DNA of 64,000 nucleotides, from positions 1-64,000 of the forward strand of contig NZ_VIUE01000018.1 in NCBI RefSeq assembly GCF_007828215.1, in the 5' to 3' direction. This document shows, in pieces, positions 24,894-34,309 of this stretch. Source of the DNA: Pseudomonas sp. SJZ074. GTDB lineage: Bacteria; Pseudomonadota; Gammaproteobacteria; Pseudomonadales; Pseudomonadaceae. Numbering within the stretch: the first letter of the stretch is position 1; the number at the start of each line of letters is the position of its first letter. A model generated the notes under the pieces. The model searched no databases and was not told where the DNA came from. It was given only the letters and a program-made list of their open reading frames with translations. The position numbers and the translations under genes were made by a program.

Positions 24894-25583
24894 TCAGGCC
24901 GCCGCAGTGGATGGAACCGGCTTGGCCGGTTTACGAAAGGAGTCCAGGATCGAGCCGGTGTAAAACGTGTCACGGAAGAACCGCCAACGGCCGAACAGAC
25001 AATACATATGGGTGATCTGGCCGCGCTCCTGATAGTCCATGCGTAGGTGCAGCTTGACGGCTGGAATGTTGCTCAGCTCGAAGACGTCGACCACTTTGTT
25101 GCAACCCTTCTCGGCCATGGCTTTCCACAGATCCAGCTGGAAATCCACCGACAGCTGGGTCCCCCAGTAAGCGCGGTACAGCTCACCACCGAATTCGAAG
25201 AACTCACCCGGTTTGACCGGGAACCAGCAGCGAAAGAAATGGCGGTCGAAATAGTCCCGTGTACTGCCCCAGATGAAAGCGACGGTGTCGCCCTTGTCGT
25301 CCAGGTACATGAGCCCGGTGTGGCCTTCGGCAGCCAGTTCGCGCATGGTCTCGACGCGGTCGCCAAAGTACGTGGCGAAGGCATCGGCATTTCGGGTGGT
25401 AATAATTTCCCGGCGCAACGGCGTATAGGGCCTGAGGTTGTTGGGCCGTATCGGGCTGACCAGATCGCGTTCCATCCACACCAGCTGTTCGTGGAAATAC
25501 AGGTAGTGTCTGCACAGCTGATTCAGAACGGCGCGCAGACCTTTTTTCCGAATTTGATCACGCAATTTTTGCAGAACGTTCAT
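24894..25583 (-). CDS. GNAT-like protein, second tandem copy
   Basis: 229 aa from the ATG at 25583, with AGGAGG upstream; the open frame before it is not used. It is closely related over its full length to the protein at 25662-26351: both have RKGLRAVLRQL/RKKGLRAVLNQLCR, TMRELAAEGHTGLMYLDDKG, STRDYFDRHFFRCWFPVKPG and FGRWRFFRDTFYTGS. The middle resembles a GNAT acetyltransferase core. They likely modify the exopolysaccharide. The two copies have diverged clearly, so the duplication is not recent. Confidence 0.75.
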   Translation of the reverse strand: MNVLQKLRDQIRKKGLRAVLNQLCRHYLYFHEQLVWMERDLVSPIRPNNLRPYTPLRREIITTRNADAFATYFGDRVETMRELAAEGHTGLMYLDDKGDTVAFIWGSTRDYFDRHFFRCWFPVKPGEFFEFGGELYRAYWGTQLSVDFQLDLWKAMAEKGCNKVVDVFELSNIPAVKLHLRMDYQERGQITHMYCLFGRWRFFRDTFYTGSILDSFRKPAKPVPSTAAA

Positions 25584-25661
25584 GGTGCCTCCTGGCGGGG
25601 GGCGGATTGGGAAAGAACCCATCGCGAGTGTGCTCGCGATGGGGATGGATCGCCATGGACC

Positions 25662-26351
25662 TCAGGCCGGCGCAGCCGATGCAAGCGGCGCGGCCGGTTT
25701 ACGAAAGGCGTCCAGTGCCGAGCCGCGGTAGAACGTGTCACGGAAAAACCGCCAGCGACCGAACAGGCGGTACACGTGGGTGATTTTGCCGCGCTCCTGG
25801 AAGCCCATGCGCAGGTGCATCTTGATCGCCGGAGTGTTTTTCAAATCGCAGACATCGACCATGGTGTCGCAGCCGCTGTCCGCCATGATTTTCCACATTT
25901 CCAGCTGCATGTCCGCCGATATACGGGTACCCCAATATGCACGGATCGCCTCGCCACCGAACTGAAAGTACTCACCAGGTTTGATCGGAAAATTGCAACG
26001 ATAGAAATGGCGGTCGAAATAGTCCCGTGTACTGGCCCAGGCGAAACCCACGGTGTCGCCCTGCGCATCCAGGTACATCAAGCCTGTGTAGCCTTCGGCC
26101 GCCAGCTCGCGCATGGTTTCGACGCGGTTGCCGAAGTGCCGGGCAAAAGCATCGGCATTGCTGACCGTGATGAACTCCAGGCGCATCGGTGGGTAGGGCT
26201 TGAGGTTATGCGGGGGGAGTGGGGTCCGTACATCGTGCTCCAGCCACACCAGTCGGGTGTGGAAAAACACGTAACGCCTGAACAGCTGTCTGAGAACAGC
26301 GCGCAGGCCTTTTCTTTGAATGCCATCACGTAACGCTTGCAGAACGCTCAT
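25662..26351 (-). CDS. GNAT-like protein, first tandem copy
   Basis: 229 aa. Same architecture as the next gene: a basic N-terminal helix (LRDGIQRKGLRAVLRQLFRR), an aromatic LVWLEHDVRTPLPPHNLK segment, and a GNAT-like core with ISADMQLEMWKIMADSGCDT, TPAIKMHLRMGFQERGKITH. ATGA overlap with the upstream glycosidase-like gene. The 78-bp gap to the second copy contains ATCGCGAG-TGTG-CTCGCGAT, a short palindrome related to the REP core. Confidence 0.75.
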   Translation of the reverse strand: MSVLQALRDGIQRKGLRAVLRQLFRRYVFFHTRLVWLEHDVRTPLPPHNLKPYPPMRLEFITVSNADAFARHFGNRVETMRELAAEGYTGLMYLDAQGDTVGFAWASTRDYFDRHFYRCNFPIKPGEYFQFGGEAIRAYWGTRISADMQLEMWKIMADSGCDTMVDVCDLKNTPAIKMHLRMGFQERGKITHVYRLFGRWRFFRDTFYRGSALDAFRKPAAPLASAAPA

Positions 26352-28315
26352 GGTGCCTCCTGACGGGTGGCGGGTGGGGGGAAAGAGGGAGCGGTCCAGC
26401 CCAGGGCAAACACGGTTTCTCCTGGCAGGAGAAAACGGATCTGCCCGGCCTCGCAGTTGAACGGGGCGCTGCGGCTTTGGTCGTCGGGGCCGAAATACAC
26501 CAGCTCCGCTTGCGCCTGGGGACAGGGCACGCCGTCCAGGCTGACCTGTTGCGGGCGCGTGCTCTTGTTCACGCCCAGCAGGCTGCGCTTCGCGTCGGTG
26601 GCCATGGCCAGCGCGTCGACTTCGAAGGCGTCGTTATCCAGGCGTAGCACCTGGTTGAGCCAATGCTGTTGGATGAATTGCTGGGCCAGGCCCACCGGCT
26701 TGAGTTCGAAGCGCTGGTTGTCCAGCAGCCGCATCATGCCTTTGGGGTACTCAGGTTCGTCGGCGAGCATGAACCAGTTGAGCATGTCCAGCCAGCCGTC
26801 GGCCGAGGCGTTGATGACCACGGACGTCCACCACAGGGCGGCGTAGTGGGTTTCCTGGTCGTAGGGGCTCAGGCTCGAGCCGCTGGACATGTTGGTCTGA
26901 TCCAGCAGCAGGGCCTTGCGCGGTCGTCCGTTATTATCCAGGCCCACCAGACGGGCGGCCTGACGCACACTGTGGCGGTACACTCGGGTGGCGAGCAGGT
27001 CGCGGATCATCCATTCATGCCAGGCCAGGGCGTCGATCTGGTCATCGTGCTTGGCCAGCAGGCGTCGCGCCCAATCGATCCCACGCCGATCAACGGCGTT
27101 TTCCGCCAAAGGACCATTGGTGAACCGGGAACTGGGCGGTATGGTAATGCGCACACCGGTGCGGGCATTGGCGGGGGTGGCGCGCACCTGATCGACCATG
27201 CTCTCGAACACCTGCTGGTAGCTGGCGAAATCCGGATAGTTGAGGTTCGGCTCATCGGCGAAACTGAGGTAGTGGATGCCTTTGCCGCCCAAGGCTTGGG
27301 TCGCCTTGAGCCAGTTTTGCAAACCGTTGTTGCTGACTCGGTCGGCCTGCAGGTCGGCCTTGCGCGCGCTACCGGCCAGGAGGGTGACGTCCTGGGTAAT
27401 GCCGAAGCGGTCCTGGTACAGGCGCCGAAACTTATTTTCATAGTCCGGCCTGTCCGCGATGATGTCGACCAGGCTGTAATAACTGGCGGCCTGGGGCTTG
27501 AGGGCTTCGATCGCCGGGTAGGTCGATGGCGGGGGCACGACGTAGGGCAGGTAGGCCCCCAGTTTCGGGGTTGTTCCCAGGACATCGCCATAGAGTTTCA
27601 GGCGCGCCTGCCCCGGGTCCTGGCGCAGCGGTTGCAGATGCGCCGGATCCTGGGCGAACAGGTTCGCCGTGCCATCCAGCCAGAATGCCGCCTTGCCGTT
27701 ACCCTGCAATTGCAGACGCCAGGTTTGCTCGACATTGGCGACGGGCAGGGCGACTTGATCGAACTGCCAATAGGCCGGGTACGGCTTGAGGTTCAACTGA
27801 AGCTGTTTGCCGTCGGCGACGCGCCGGGCTCGCAGGCTGCGCACGCCGCCGTGGAACTTGCCTGCCAGCACGGCCTGTTCGCCGGGGGCGACTTTGAAAT
27901 ACAACTCATCGCCGTCGTGGGTTTCGACGCTGAAATGCACCTTTGCCGGTGCGAACAGCGCCTGGGTACGCGCATCATGTTCGACGCTGTAGCGGCGGAA
28001 GCTGTAACCGGGAATTTCCAGGCGATAGCTGGCGGCCCCCGGCAGCAAGGGCCACTGTTGTTCGCCACGTTCCTGGACCTTCTTGATCAAGCGTTTCCCT
28101 GCCAGGCGCCCCTGGCCGTCGAGCAGGTAGAGGTGTTCCGAATTGGCATTGGCCTGCCAGGCCGGCACCCAGCGCACGGTCACGCTGTCCGGCCGGTCGG
28201 TCTGCAGATACAGGCTGCCATCACGGATGCCGGTCCAGGACATGGAGGCGCCCTGGGCTGAAAGTGTCAGGGCCCAAAGGCATGCAGCCATTATCCAGCA
28301 CCGCGCCGACCCCAT
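26348..28315 (-). CDS. Glycoside-hydrolase-like exported protein of the EPS operon
   Basis: About 655 aa from the ATG at 28315 (or 647 from 28291). The open frame runs back much further, but only through REP repeats and the out-of-frame flippase gene. A signal peptide is visible (MAACLWALTLSAQGA). The N-terminal third is beta-rich. The centre resembles a (beta/alpha)8 glycosidase: GGKGIHYLSFADEPNLNYPD has an E-P/N acid motif as in clan A, then DALAWHEWMIRDL and LLLDQTNMSSGSS. It may cut or trim the exopolysaccharide in the periplasm, as PslG does in another system. The upstream ATG lies directly at the end of a REP unit. Confidence 0.72.
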   Translation of the reverse strand: MGSARCWIMAACLWALTLSAQGASMSWTGIRDGSLYLQTDRPDSVTVRWVPAWQANANSEHLYLLDGQGRLAGKRLIKKVQERGEQQWPLLPGAASYRLEIPGYSFRRYSVEHDARTQALFAPAKVHFSVETHDGDELYFKVAPGEQAVLAGKFHGGVRSLRARRVADGKQLQLNLKPYPAYWQFDQVALPVANVEQTWRLQLQGNGKAAFWLDGTANLFAQDPAHLQPLRQDPGQARLKLYGDVLGTTPKLGAYLPYVVPPPSTYPAIEALKPQAASYYSLVDIIADRPDYENKFRRLYQDRFGITQDVTLLAGSARKADLQADRVSNNGLQNWLKATQALGGKGIHYLSFADEPNLNYPDFASYQQVFESMVDQVRATPANARTGVRITIPPSSRFTNGPLAENAVDRRGIDWARRLLAKHDDQIDALAWHEWMIRDLLATRVYRHSVRQAARLVGLDNNGRPRKALLLDQTNMSSGSSLSPYDQETHYAALWWTSVVINASADGWLDMLNWFMLADEPEYPKGMMRLLDNQRFELKPVGLAQQFIQQHWLNQVLRLDNDAFEVDALAMATDAKRSLLGVNKSTRPQQVSLDGVPCPQAQAELVYFGPDDQSRSAPFNCEAGQIRFLLPGETVFALGWTAPSFPPPATRQEAP

Positions 28316-28523
28316 CGCGAGCAGGCTCGCTCCCACCCTGGATCTGTACCGGCCGCGGATACTGTGATCGACACCAGGCCCCTGTGGGAGCGGGCTTGCT
28401 CGCGAAAGGGTTGTCACATCCAGCATCTGTACAGGCCGCGCCGCCGCTTTCGCGAGCAAGCCCGCTCCCACACGGTTCGGTGAGATCCCTGTGGGAGCGA
28501 GCCTGCTCGCGATGGCGGACTGA
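28313..28523. repeat. Cluster of four REP units inside the EPS operon
   Basis: Units at about 28313-28338, 28378-28410, 28446-28477 and 28489-28517 alternate in orientation, giving two inverted pairs. They fill the only large gap (221 bp) in the EPS operon, between the flippase and the glycosidase-like gene. Confidence 0.85.
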
Positions 28524-28536
28524 GGGGCGACGAAGC

Positions 28537-29841
28537 TCATGCCGATTTCCCCATCAGCATCTGCCGCATCGGCAACAGGTCGCTGGGCAGGATGATCAAC
28601 GTCTGCCACAGCGCCACGCCGCTGAGACGGCAATATATCGCCAGCAACGCCAGGGTCACTCCCAGGTACGCGATGGAGGACGAGGCAGCGGCGCCGACGA
28701 TGCCGTAGCGGGGAATCAGCAGTACGTTCAGCGCCAGGTTCAACAACGCCCCCACGCCCATCAGCAGCGATACCGTGCCGGGCCGGTTTTTGCCCAGCAG
28801 GTCCAGGCGCAGGATGCTCGCGTAGCACAGTCCGAACAGCCCTGGCAGCAAGGCCAGCAAGGCCGGGTAAGCCGGTTGGTAGGCCACGCCGAACAAGATC
28901 ACGATCAACCATTCGCCGATCAGCGCCATAGCCAGGCAGGCGCCGAGCATCACCGTGGCGGTCAGGCGCAGCGCCAGGGGCGTCAGGCGCTGCATGTCGC
29001 GGTCCTGTTGCAACAGGCGTTTCATCAGCGGGGTGGTCACGGCCTCCGGTACGATCAGCAGCAGCTCGGCGGCGGCGCTGGCCATGGCGTAATGACCCAG
29101 GGCGGTGCTGCCCAGCAGGGCGCCGATGAACAGGTAGTCCGAGCGCAGCATTACTTGCTGGAACAGCAGGTCCGGATGGCTGCGGGCACCGTAGCGCAGC
29201 AGCTCGCCCTGGCTGGCACGGTTCCATTGCAGCGACACATCGTGATCGCGCCGCAACCAGACCCAGCCGGCCAGCACCACCAGGCTCAAGCCCGTCAGCC
29301 AGCTGATCAACGCCGCTTCCAGGGCTGCGTCCTTCCACATCCAGAACAACGCCAGGAACAACAGCAGCGGTGTCAGGGATTCCATCAGGCGCAAGGCGTT
29401 GAAGCCGCCCACGCCGCCTGAGGCATTGTGCAGCGTCAGCAGGCCGCTCTTGAGTACGCTCAACGGCACGGCGAGCAACAGCAGCCAGGCCAGCAGACCC
29501 AACTGAGTGGTGATGTCCAGGTCGGTACCGAACTCCCGCGCCAGCGCCACGACCAACAGGGTCAACAACCCGGCCAACAGGCAACCGAACACCAGCACCT
29601 GGCTGAGCAGCAGCCCCATCGAACGCTGCTGCGCCGCCTGATAACCCACGGCGGAGTTCAGGCCACCGCTGGTGGCGGCGCTGATCAGGTCCGGCAGGGT
29701 GCTGAGCAGGGCGAACAACCCGCGTTCGCTGGGCCCCAGAATGCGTGCCAGCAACACGTTGCGCAGCAGGCGCAGGCCGATCATCGCCAGGCTCGTGCCC
29801 GTGCTCAGCACCAGGTGCTTGATGTAATGCGCTCGGCTCAT
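28537..29841 (-). CDS. Oligosaccharide flippase (Wzx/MATE-type)
   Basis: 434 aa from the ATG at 29841, which overlaps the deacetylase stop by four bases. About 12-14 TM helices. The N-terminus ALIGLRLLRNVLLARILGPS-like segment (SLAMIGLRLLRNVLLARILG, PSERGLFALL) is typical of polysaccharide flippases. It would move lipid-linked repeat units across the inner membrane for Wzy polymerisation. The longer open frame upstream lies within the deacetylase gene and is not used. Confidence 0.88.
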   Translation of the reverse strand: MSRAHYIKHLVLSTGTSLAMIGLRLLRNVLLARILGPSERGLFALLSTLPDLISAATSGGLNSAVGYQAAQQRSMGLLLSQVLVFGCLLAGLLTLLVVALAREFGTDLDITTQLGLLAWLLLLAVPLSVLKSGLLTLHNASGGVGGFNALRLMESLTPLLLFLALFWMWKDAALEAALISWLTGLSLVVLAGWVWLRRDHDVSLQWNRASQGELLRYGARSHPDLLFQQVMLRSDYLFIGALLGSTALGHYAMASAAAELLLIVPEAVTTPLMKRLLQQDRDMQRLTPLALRLTATVMLGACLAMALIGEWLIVILFGVAYQPAYPALLALLPGLFGLCYASILRLDLLGKNRPGTVSLLMGVGALLNLALNVLLIPRYGIVGAAASSSIAYLGVTLALLAIYCRLSGVALWQTLIILPSDLLPMRQMLMGKSA

Positions 29842-30842
29842 GAACGTGTCCCTCGACGTATGCGCCAGGCCAGCAGTTCGGGATGAAGGGCATTGCGCTG
29901 GCTGACGCCGAAGCGCGGCACGTTCAAGGGGTCGCCGTCGTTGCGATAGAGCCCGGCCTCGGTGCCCAGGGCGAACGAAAAACCGTGGGCCGCCACTTGG
30001 TGGCGGACGCGCTCGTCGTGATCGCCATTGGGATAGCAATACACCGGCAACGGTTGGGCGCAGGCGTTTTCCAGGGCTATCCGGCTGCGACTCAGTTCTT
30101 CATGCAGGCGTTGATCGTCAAGCTTGGTGAGAATCGCGTGGCTGGCGCCGTGTGGGCCGAAGCGCACCAGGCCCGAATCTTCGAGCATGCGCACCTGGGT
30201 CCAGTCCAACGCCTGGGGCTGGGCGCCATGGGGACAGGTGTCGGTGAGGTCGCTCAGGGTTTGCGGATCGAGGGTCTTGAGGCTTTGCAGATAATGCAGC
30301 AATGACAGGCTGCGGCGTTCGTCGTCCAGGTCATCGAGCATCACCGGCAGCGGCCGTCCGGCTTGTTGCAAGTGTTCGATCAGCGCCAGCCGCGCCACTT
30401 GGCCGTGACTGCCCCACAGGGTTTCGCCGATGCTTTCCCACCAGAAGTGCTGGCGACTGCCAATGAAATCGGTTGAGAGGAAAATACTGGCGGGTACCTG
30501 ATATTGGCGCAGCAGGGGAAAGGCATTCATGGCGTTGTCGCGCCAACCGTCGTCGAAGGTCAGGGCGACCCGGGGACGGTCCGGAACGGTGGCTGGGTCG
30601 GCCAGTAGCAAGGTCATCAGGGGCACGCATTCGAAGTACCGTTGCAGCCAGATCAGCAAGTGCTCGAAGGCTTCCGGCCCCACGCACAATTCGTTGCGAT
30701 GGGGCAGTTCGGCGGCGCGGTCGTTGCTCAGTACGCGATGCAGCATCAGGATCACGCCGGCACCCCGCAACGGGCCGCGGCCCAGGGCCGTGTTCAGGTA
30801 CAGCCAGCCGCCGGTGAGTTTGAAGACTTGTTTGATCGACAT
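29838..30842 (-). CDS. Polysaccharide deacetylase family protein (NodB-like)
   Basis: 334 aa. The carbohydrate esterase 4 motif 1 is clear (RVALTFDDGWRDNAMNAFPL); motif 2 is altered, as GPHGASHAILTKL provides H-x3-H; YCYPNGDHDERV follows. No signal peptide, so it is cytoplasmic or membrane-associated. It would remove acetyl groups from a sugar during EPS assembly. It starts 11 bp after a glycosyltransferase and overlaps the flippase gene. Confidence 0.88.
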   Translation of the reverse strand: MSIKQVFKLTGGWLYLNTALGRGPLRGAGVILMLHRVLSNDRAAELPHRNELCVGPEAFEHLLIWLQRYFECVPLMTLLLADPATVPDRPRVALTFDDGWRDNAMNAFPLLRQYQVPASIFLSTDFIGSRQHFWWESIGETLWGSHGQVARLALIEHLQQAGRPLPVMLDDLDDERRSLSLLHYLQSLKTLDPQTLSDLTDTCPHGAQPQALDWTQVRMLEDSGLVRFGPHGASHAILTKLDDQRLHEELSRSRIALENACAQPLPVYCYPNGDHDERVRHQVAAHGFSFALGTEAGLYRNDGDPLNVPRFGVSQRNALHPELLAWRIRRGTRS

Positions 30843-30853
30843 CGGTCACCTCC

Positions 30854-31990
30854 TCAGCGGTTCTGCTCGGGATTCCATTGGCTGTAGCGCCGGCCTCGCA
30901 GGAACTGCCACAGGCCGATGCTCATGCCCGCCAGCGTCACCAGCACGAACGCCGCCAGGCGGAAGGGCCGGGGCAAGCGGTGGTGCATATCCAGCAGGCC
31001 AAGCAGCGCCATGGCGTAGCCGAGTATTTGGGCGGCCAGGCTCAGGCGATAGAACCCCTGGTCGCTCCACAACCAGAGGTTGCTGAGCAGCAGCGGCAGC
31101 AGCAAGACCGGCGCCAGGCGGCGGATCAGCTTATGGCTGATCAGCCCGATGGCGTACAGACCATGCCGCAGCGGATTGAGCAGCGCCCGGCGCTGGGCCA
31201 GGCTCTGCAGGCCTCCGACGGTGACCCGCTGGCGCCGGCGAAACTGCTTGTCGGCCTCGTCCACGCCCTGGTCGATCACTCGGGCCTTCGGCACATAGAC
31301 GATGGATTTGCCAGCGGCCGGTGCGCAGGTGCTGAGGAAGAAATCATCGTTGACCTGGGCCGGGATCGGCTCGAACAGCTCCCGGCGCAGTGCCAGCAGC
31401 GCACCATCGGCTGAAACCATGCAGTCGGTACGGCTTTCCAGCCGTCGCAGCCAGCCTTCGTAGTGCCGGTACAGGCTGTCGCCCAGGCTCAGGCCCTGGC
31501 CCGGCACGGGGATTTCCATGTGTCCGGCACAGGCGCCGACCTCCGGATCGCCTAAGGGGGCGAGCAAATGGCCGAGGGTGTCATGGCTCCATTGGTTATC
31601 GGCGTCGGTAAAGACCAGGATCTCGCCGCTGCTGTGGGCCACGCCGGTATTGAGCGCCGCGACCTTGCCCTGGCGGGGCAGGTCGAGCACGGTGATGCGC
31701 GGGTCGATTATCTTGCGCGCGCAGGCCACCGTGTCGTCGCTGGAACCGTCGCTGGCGAGAATGATCTGCAGCGAGCGCGCCGGATAATCCTGGGCGAGCA
31801 AGGTGCGCAATTTGTCTTCGATGTGCCGTGCTTCGTTGTGGGCGGCGATGACGATGCTGATGTCCATCGGCAGCGCCTTGCCGTAGCGCCGGACCGGAAA
31901 CAGTGGTGTCAGCAGGCTCAGCATCAGCGGGTAGCCGAGGTAGGCATACACCGGCAGCAACAGGCAGCCCCAATAAATGAATTCAGCCAC
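30854..31990 (-). CDS. Family 2 glycosyltransferase with membrane segments
   Basis: 378 aa from the GTG at 31990 (GGAG 8 bases upstream). An N-terminal TM helix (IYWGCLLLPVYAYLGYPLML) precedes the GT-A domain: MDISIVIAAHNEARHIEDKL, VFTDADNQWSHDTL with the DxD motif, VNDDFFL acid and the RRRQRVTVGG motif. Two to three C-terminal TM helices follow. This is the processive-type layout, like cellulose or hyaluronan synthase-related enzymes. Overlaps the preceding transferase by 8 bases. Confidence 0.9.
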   Translation of the reverse strand: MAEFIYWGCLLLPVYAYLGYPLMLSLLTPLFPVRRYGKALPMDISIVIAAHNEARHIEDKLRTLLAQDYPARSLQIILASDGSSDDTVACARKIIDPRITVLDLPRQGKVAALNTGVAHSSGEILVFTDADNQWSHDTLGHLLAPLGDPEVGACAGHMEIPVPGQGLSLGDSLYRHYEGWLRRLESRTDCMVSADGALLALRRELFEPIPAQVNDDFFLSTCAPAAGKSIVYVPKARVIDQGVDEADKQFRRRQRVTVGGLQSLAQRRALLNPLRHGLYAIGLISHKLIRRLAPVLLLPLLLSNLWLWSDQGFYRLSLAAQILGYAMALLGLLDMHHRLPRPFRLAAFVLVTLAGMSIGLWQFLRGRRYSQWNPEQNR

Positions 31991-32942
31991 GGGCAGGTCT
32001 CCTGACGTTCCAATGACAAAGGTTGAGCAACAACGCGGCACCGGTCAGGTGCAGGCGCACCCCATGCAAGGCCCATAGCTGCAAGGTCAGGCGCGGGTCG
32101 CGCCGGCTTTGGCGCAGGCTGAGAAACAACGGCGGCAGCGAGGTGATCAGCAACAGCATCAGCGCCAGGCGCAACTGACCCTGGAGCGAGGCGACCAGCG
32201 CCAGCACATCCAGCCCCCAGGCCGCGATGGACAGCACCGGGAAACGCAGCAGGCGCAAGCTCGGACCGTGGCTGCGCAGCAATTGCAAATGACTGCCCTG
32301 GCGCCACAATTCCTTGCTCATCCACTCGCGCCAACTGCCTTCGTAGCCCCAATGCAAGGCCACGCATTCGTTGACCAGCAACAGTTGCGCGTCGATCTGG
32401 CGCAGGCGCAGGGAAAAGTCCTTGTCCTCGCCGGTGCGCAGGGTTTCGTCGAAGCCGCCGACCCGTTCGAACCACGACCGACGCATCAGCAGGTTGGCGC
32501 TGGGCAGCCACTGTACCCGGTGCAGGCGGTGGGCACCGGGACGCTGGCTGCGACGCTGCCAGGCTTCGGCGAACCAAGGGGCCTGGCGGGGCGTGTTGAG
32601 GTCCAGGCCCAGTACATCGCCCTGGTGCCCCTCCAGTTCCAGCAGCAGCTTGAGCCAGTTGGCCGGCATCTCGATGTCGGCGTCGATGAACGCCAGCCAG
32701 TCGCCATGGGCCGCCGCCGCGCCGCGGTTGCGCAGGGCACCGATGTGCACGCCCGGCACAATCAACACCCGCGCGCCCAGTTCGTTGGCGATATGCGGCC
32801 CATGATCATCGGAGCCGTTGTCCACCACGATCAGCTCGCACTCCAGCTGTGCCTGGCGAGCGGCTTCCTGGGCCGCCCGCAAGGTACGGCCGATGTGCCG
32901 GGCCTCGTTGTACATCGGGATCACGATGCTGACCCGGTTCAT
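31983..32942 (-). CDS. Family 2 glycosyltransferase
   Basis: 319 aa from the ATG at 32942. GT-A fold: VSIVIPMYNEARHIGRTLRA, ECELIVVDNGSDDHGPHIA, WLAFIDADIEMPANWLKLLL with the DxD motif, and GGFDETLRTGEDKDFSLRLR with the ED acid. The C-terminus has a TM pair (LALMLLLITSLPPLFLSLRQ). It adds one sugar of the repeat unit on the cytoplasmic side. ATGA overlap with the Wzy gene before it. Confidence 0.9.
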   Translation of the reverse strand: MNRVSIVIPMYNEARHIGRTLRAAQEAARQAQLECELIVVDNGSDDHGPHIANELGARVLIVPGVHIGALRNRGAAAAHGDWLAFIDADIEMPANWLKLLLELEGHQGDVLGLDLNTPRQAPWFAEAWQRRSQRPGAHRLHRVQWLPSANLLMRRSWFERVGGFDETLRTGEDKDFSLRLRQIDAQLLLVNECVALHWGYEGSWREWMSKELWRQGSHLQLLRSHGPSLRLLRFPVLSIAAWGLDVLALVASLQGQLRLALMLLLITSLPPLFLSLRQSRRDPRLTLQLWALHGVRLHLTGAALLLNLCHWNVRRPARG

Positions 32943-34309
32943 GGGCGCGCCTCCTTCGGCGTTGCCTGTTCGGCCTCCTGGCGCAACACGGAGGTCAAGG
33001 CGAGCATGATCCATAGCAACTTGTGGTTCGGCGCGCTGAGGAACGTCAGGAACAGCATCAGCGAGAGAAAACTCGTGCCCAGGTGCGTCAGCAGATCCGC
33101 CTGCGCCCAGTCGCGGCGTGCGAGCCAGAGCCGGCGGGCCTGCAGCAGGTTGTACAGGCCCAGGCCCAGCATGCCGACGAACATCAGCCCGCCCGGAATG
33201 CCGATTTCACTGAAGATCTCCAGGTAGGTGTTATGGGCCCGACGATACAGGTCCCCCAGCTTGCGATTGGCCGAGAACGCCTTGGCGTAGCCGGTGGGCG
33301 CATAGTGCAGCGGGAAGGTGCCGGGGCCGGTGCCGAGCACCGGGTTCTCGCGGATCATCTGGCTGCCCACCACGATGTACGAAGCACGCCGGCCGAGGGA
33401 TTCGTCCTTATAGGCATTGACGCCGGCGCTGAGGATACTCAACGACTGGATACGTGCGATGTAGCCGGCCGGCATTACGGCGACTGCCAGCGGCACCAGC
33501 AGCGCCAGCCCGAGCATGGCGAATCCCAGGTGCCGTGGACGGACACGCGGCAGTTGTGCGCGATAGTGATACAGCCCGATCGCCAGGCTGAGCAGGAGCA
33601 CCACCAGCCCCGAACGCGATTCAGTCTTGGTCATGCCACCCAGCAGCAACGCCAGACAACCCATCCAGAACAACCGTTGCAGCAGGTTCGGTCCGCGCAC
33701 CACCAGCAGCAACGCCAGGGGCATGGTAAAGGCGATCAGCAGGGCGAAGGCGTTCGGGTCTTCCAGCAGGCCCGAGGCGCGACCCTGATCCTGATATTTG
33801 GCGGAAAACATCGCCAGCAGGCAGGTGGCGCCGACACTCAGCGTCATCACGCGGCAGAACAAGTCGAGGTTCAGTTCGCGGCCGATCAACAGGGTGATGA
33901 CGAACAGGGTCAACCCCACGCTCAATTCGCGCAAATGGGTCATCGACAGCTCCGGGCTGTCCGACAGGTACAGGCTCAGGCCATACAGCATCATGAAGCC
34001 GATCAGCGGCCGCCAGATATTGCTGCGCAGGCGTGTGCCTGGGATCTGCTGCAGGGCCAGTTGCAGCATCAGGATCAGTACCAGTGCCAGGCCGAAGAAT
34101 TTGCTGCCCGAGAGCGGGTTGTCCTTGAACAACCCTTCGAACGGGACCAGCGCAGCGATGCCCAGCAGGCCCCAGCCGGGTTTGCGATAGAGCGCGGCGA
34201 CACCCACCAGGCCCAGCACCGCCCCCGGCGCCAGAAACGGATACGGGCTGGCCAGCAAGGCCAGGCAAACCAGCCCCAGCAGGCTGACGATCGAGAGTGG
34301 GACAATCAT
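32939..34309 (-). CDS. O-antigen ligase/Wzy family polymerase
   Basis: 456 aa with about 12 TM helices, starting MIVPLSIVSLLGLVCLALLA. The large periplasmic loop typical of the Wzy_C/O-antigen ligase family contains ENPVLGTGPGTFPLHYAPTG and RRAHNTYLEIFSEIGIPGGL. It would link repeat units into the polymer at the outer face of the inner membrane. Overlaps both neighbours by four bases. Confidence 0.88.
   Translation of the reverse strand: MIVPLSIVSLLGLVCLALLASPYPFLAPGAVLGLVGVAALYRKPGWGLLGIAALVPFEGLFKDNPLSGSKFFGLALVLILMLQLALQQIPGTRLRSNIWRPLIGFMMLYGLSLYLSDSPELSMTHLRELSVGLTLFVITLLIGRELNLDLFCRVMTLSVGATCLLAMFSAKYQDQGRASGLLEDPNAFALLIAFTMPLALLLVVRGPNLLQRLFWMGCLALLLGGMTKTESRSGLVVLLLSLAIGLYHYRAQLPRVRPRHLGFAMLGLALLVPLAVAVMPAGYIARIQSLSILSAGVNAYKDESLGRRASYIVVGSQMIRENPVLGTGPGTFPLHYAPTGYAKAFSANRKLGDLYRRAHNTYLEIFSEIGIPGGLMFVGMLGLGLYNLLQARRLWLARRDWAQADLLTHLGTSFLSLMLFLTFLSAPNHKLLWIMLALTSVLRQEAEQATPKEARP

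Noticed and set aside
26348..29893. Very long minus-strand open frame of 1181 codons
   Set aside because: Only the part to about 28315 is a gene. The rest reads through REP repeats and, out of frame, through the flippase gene.
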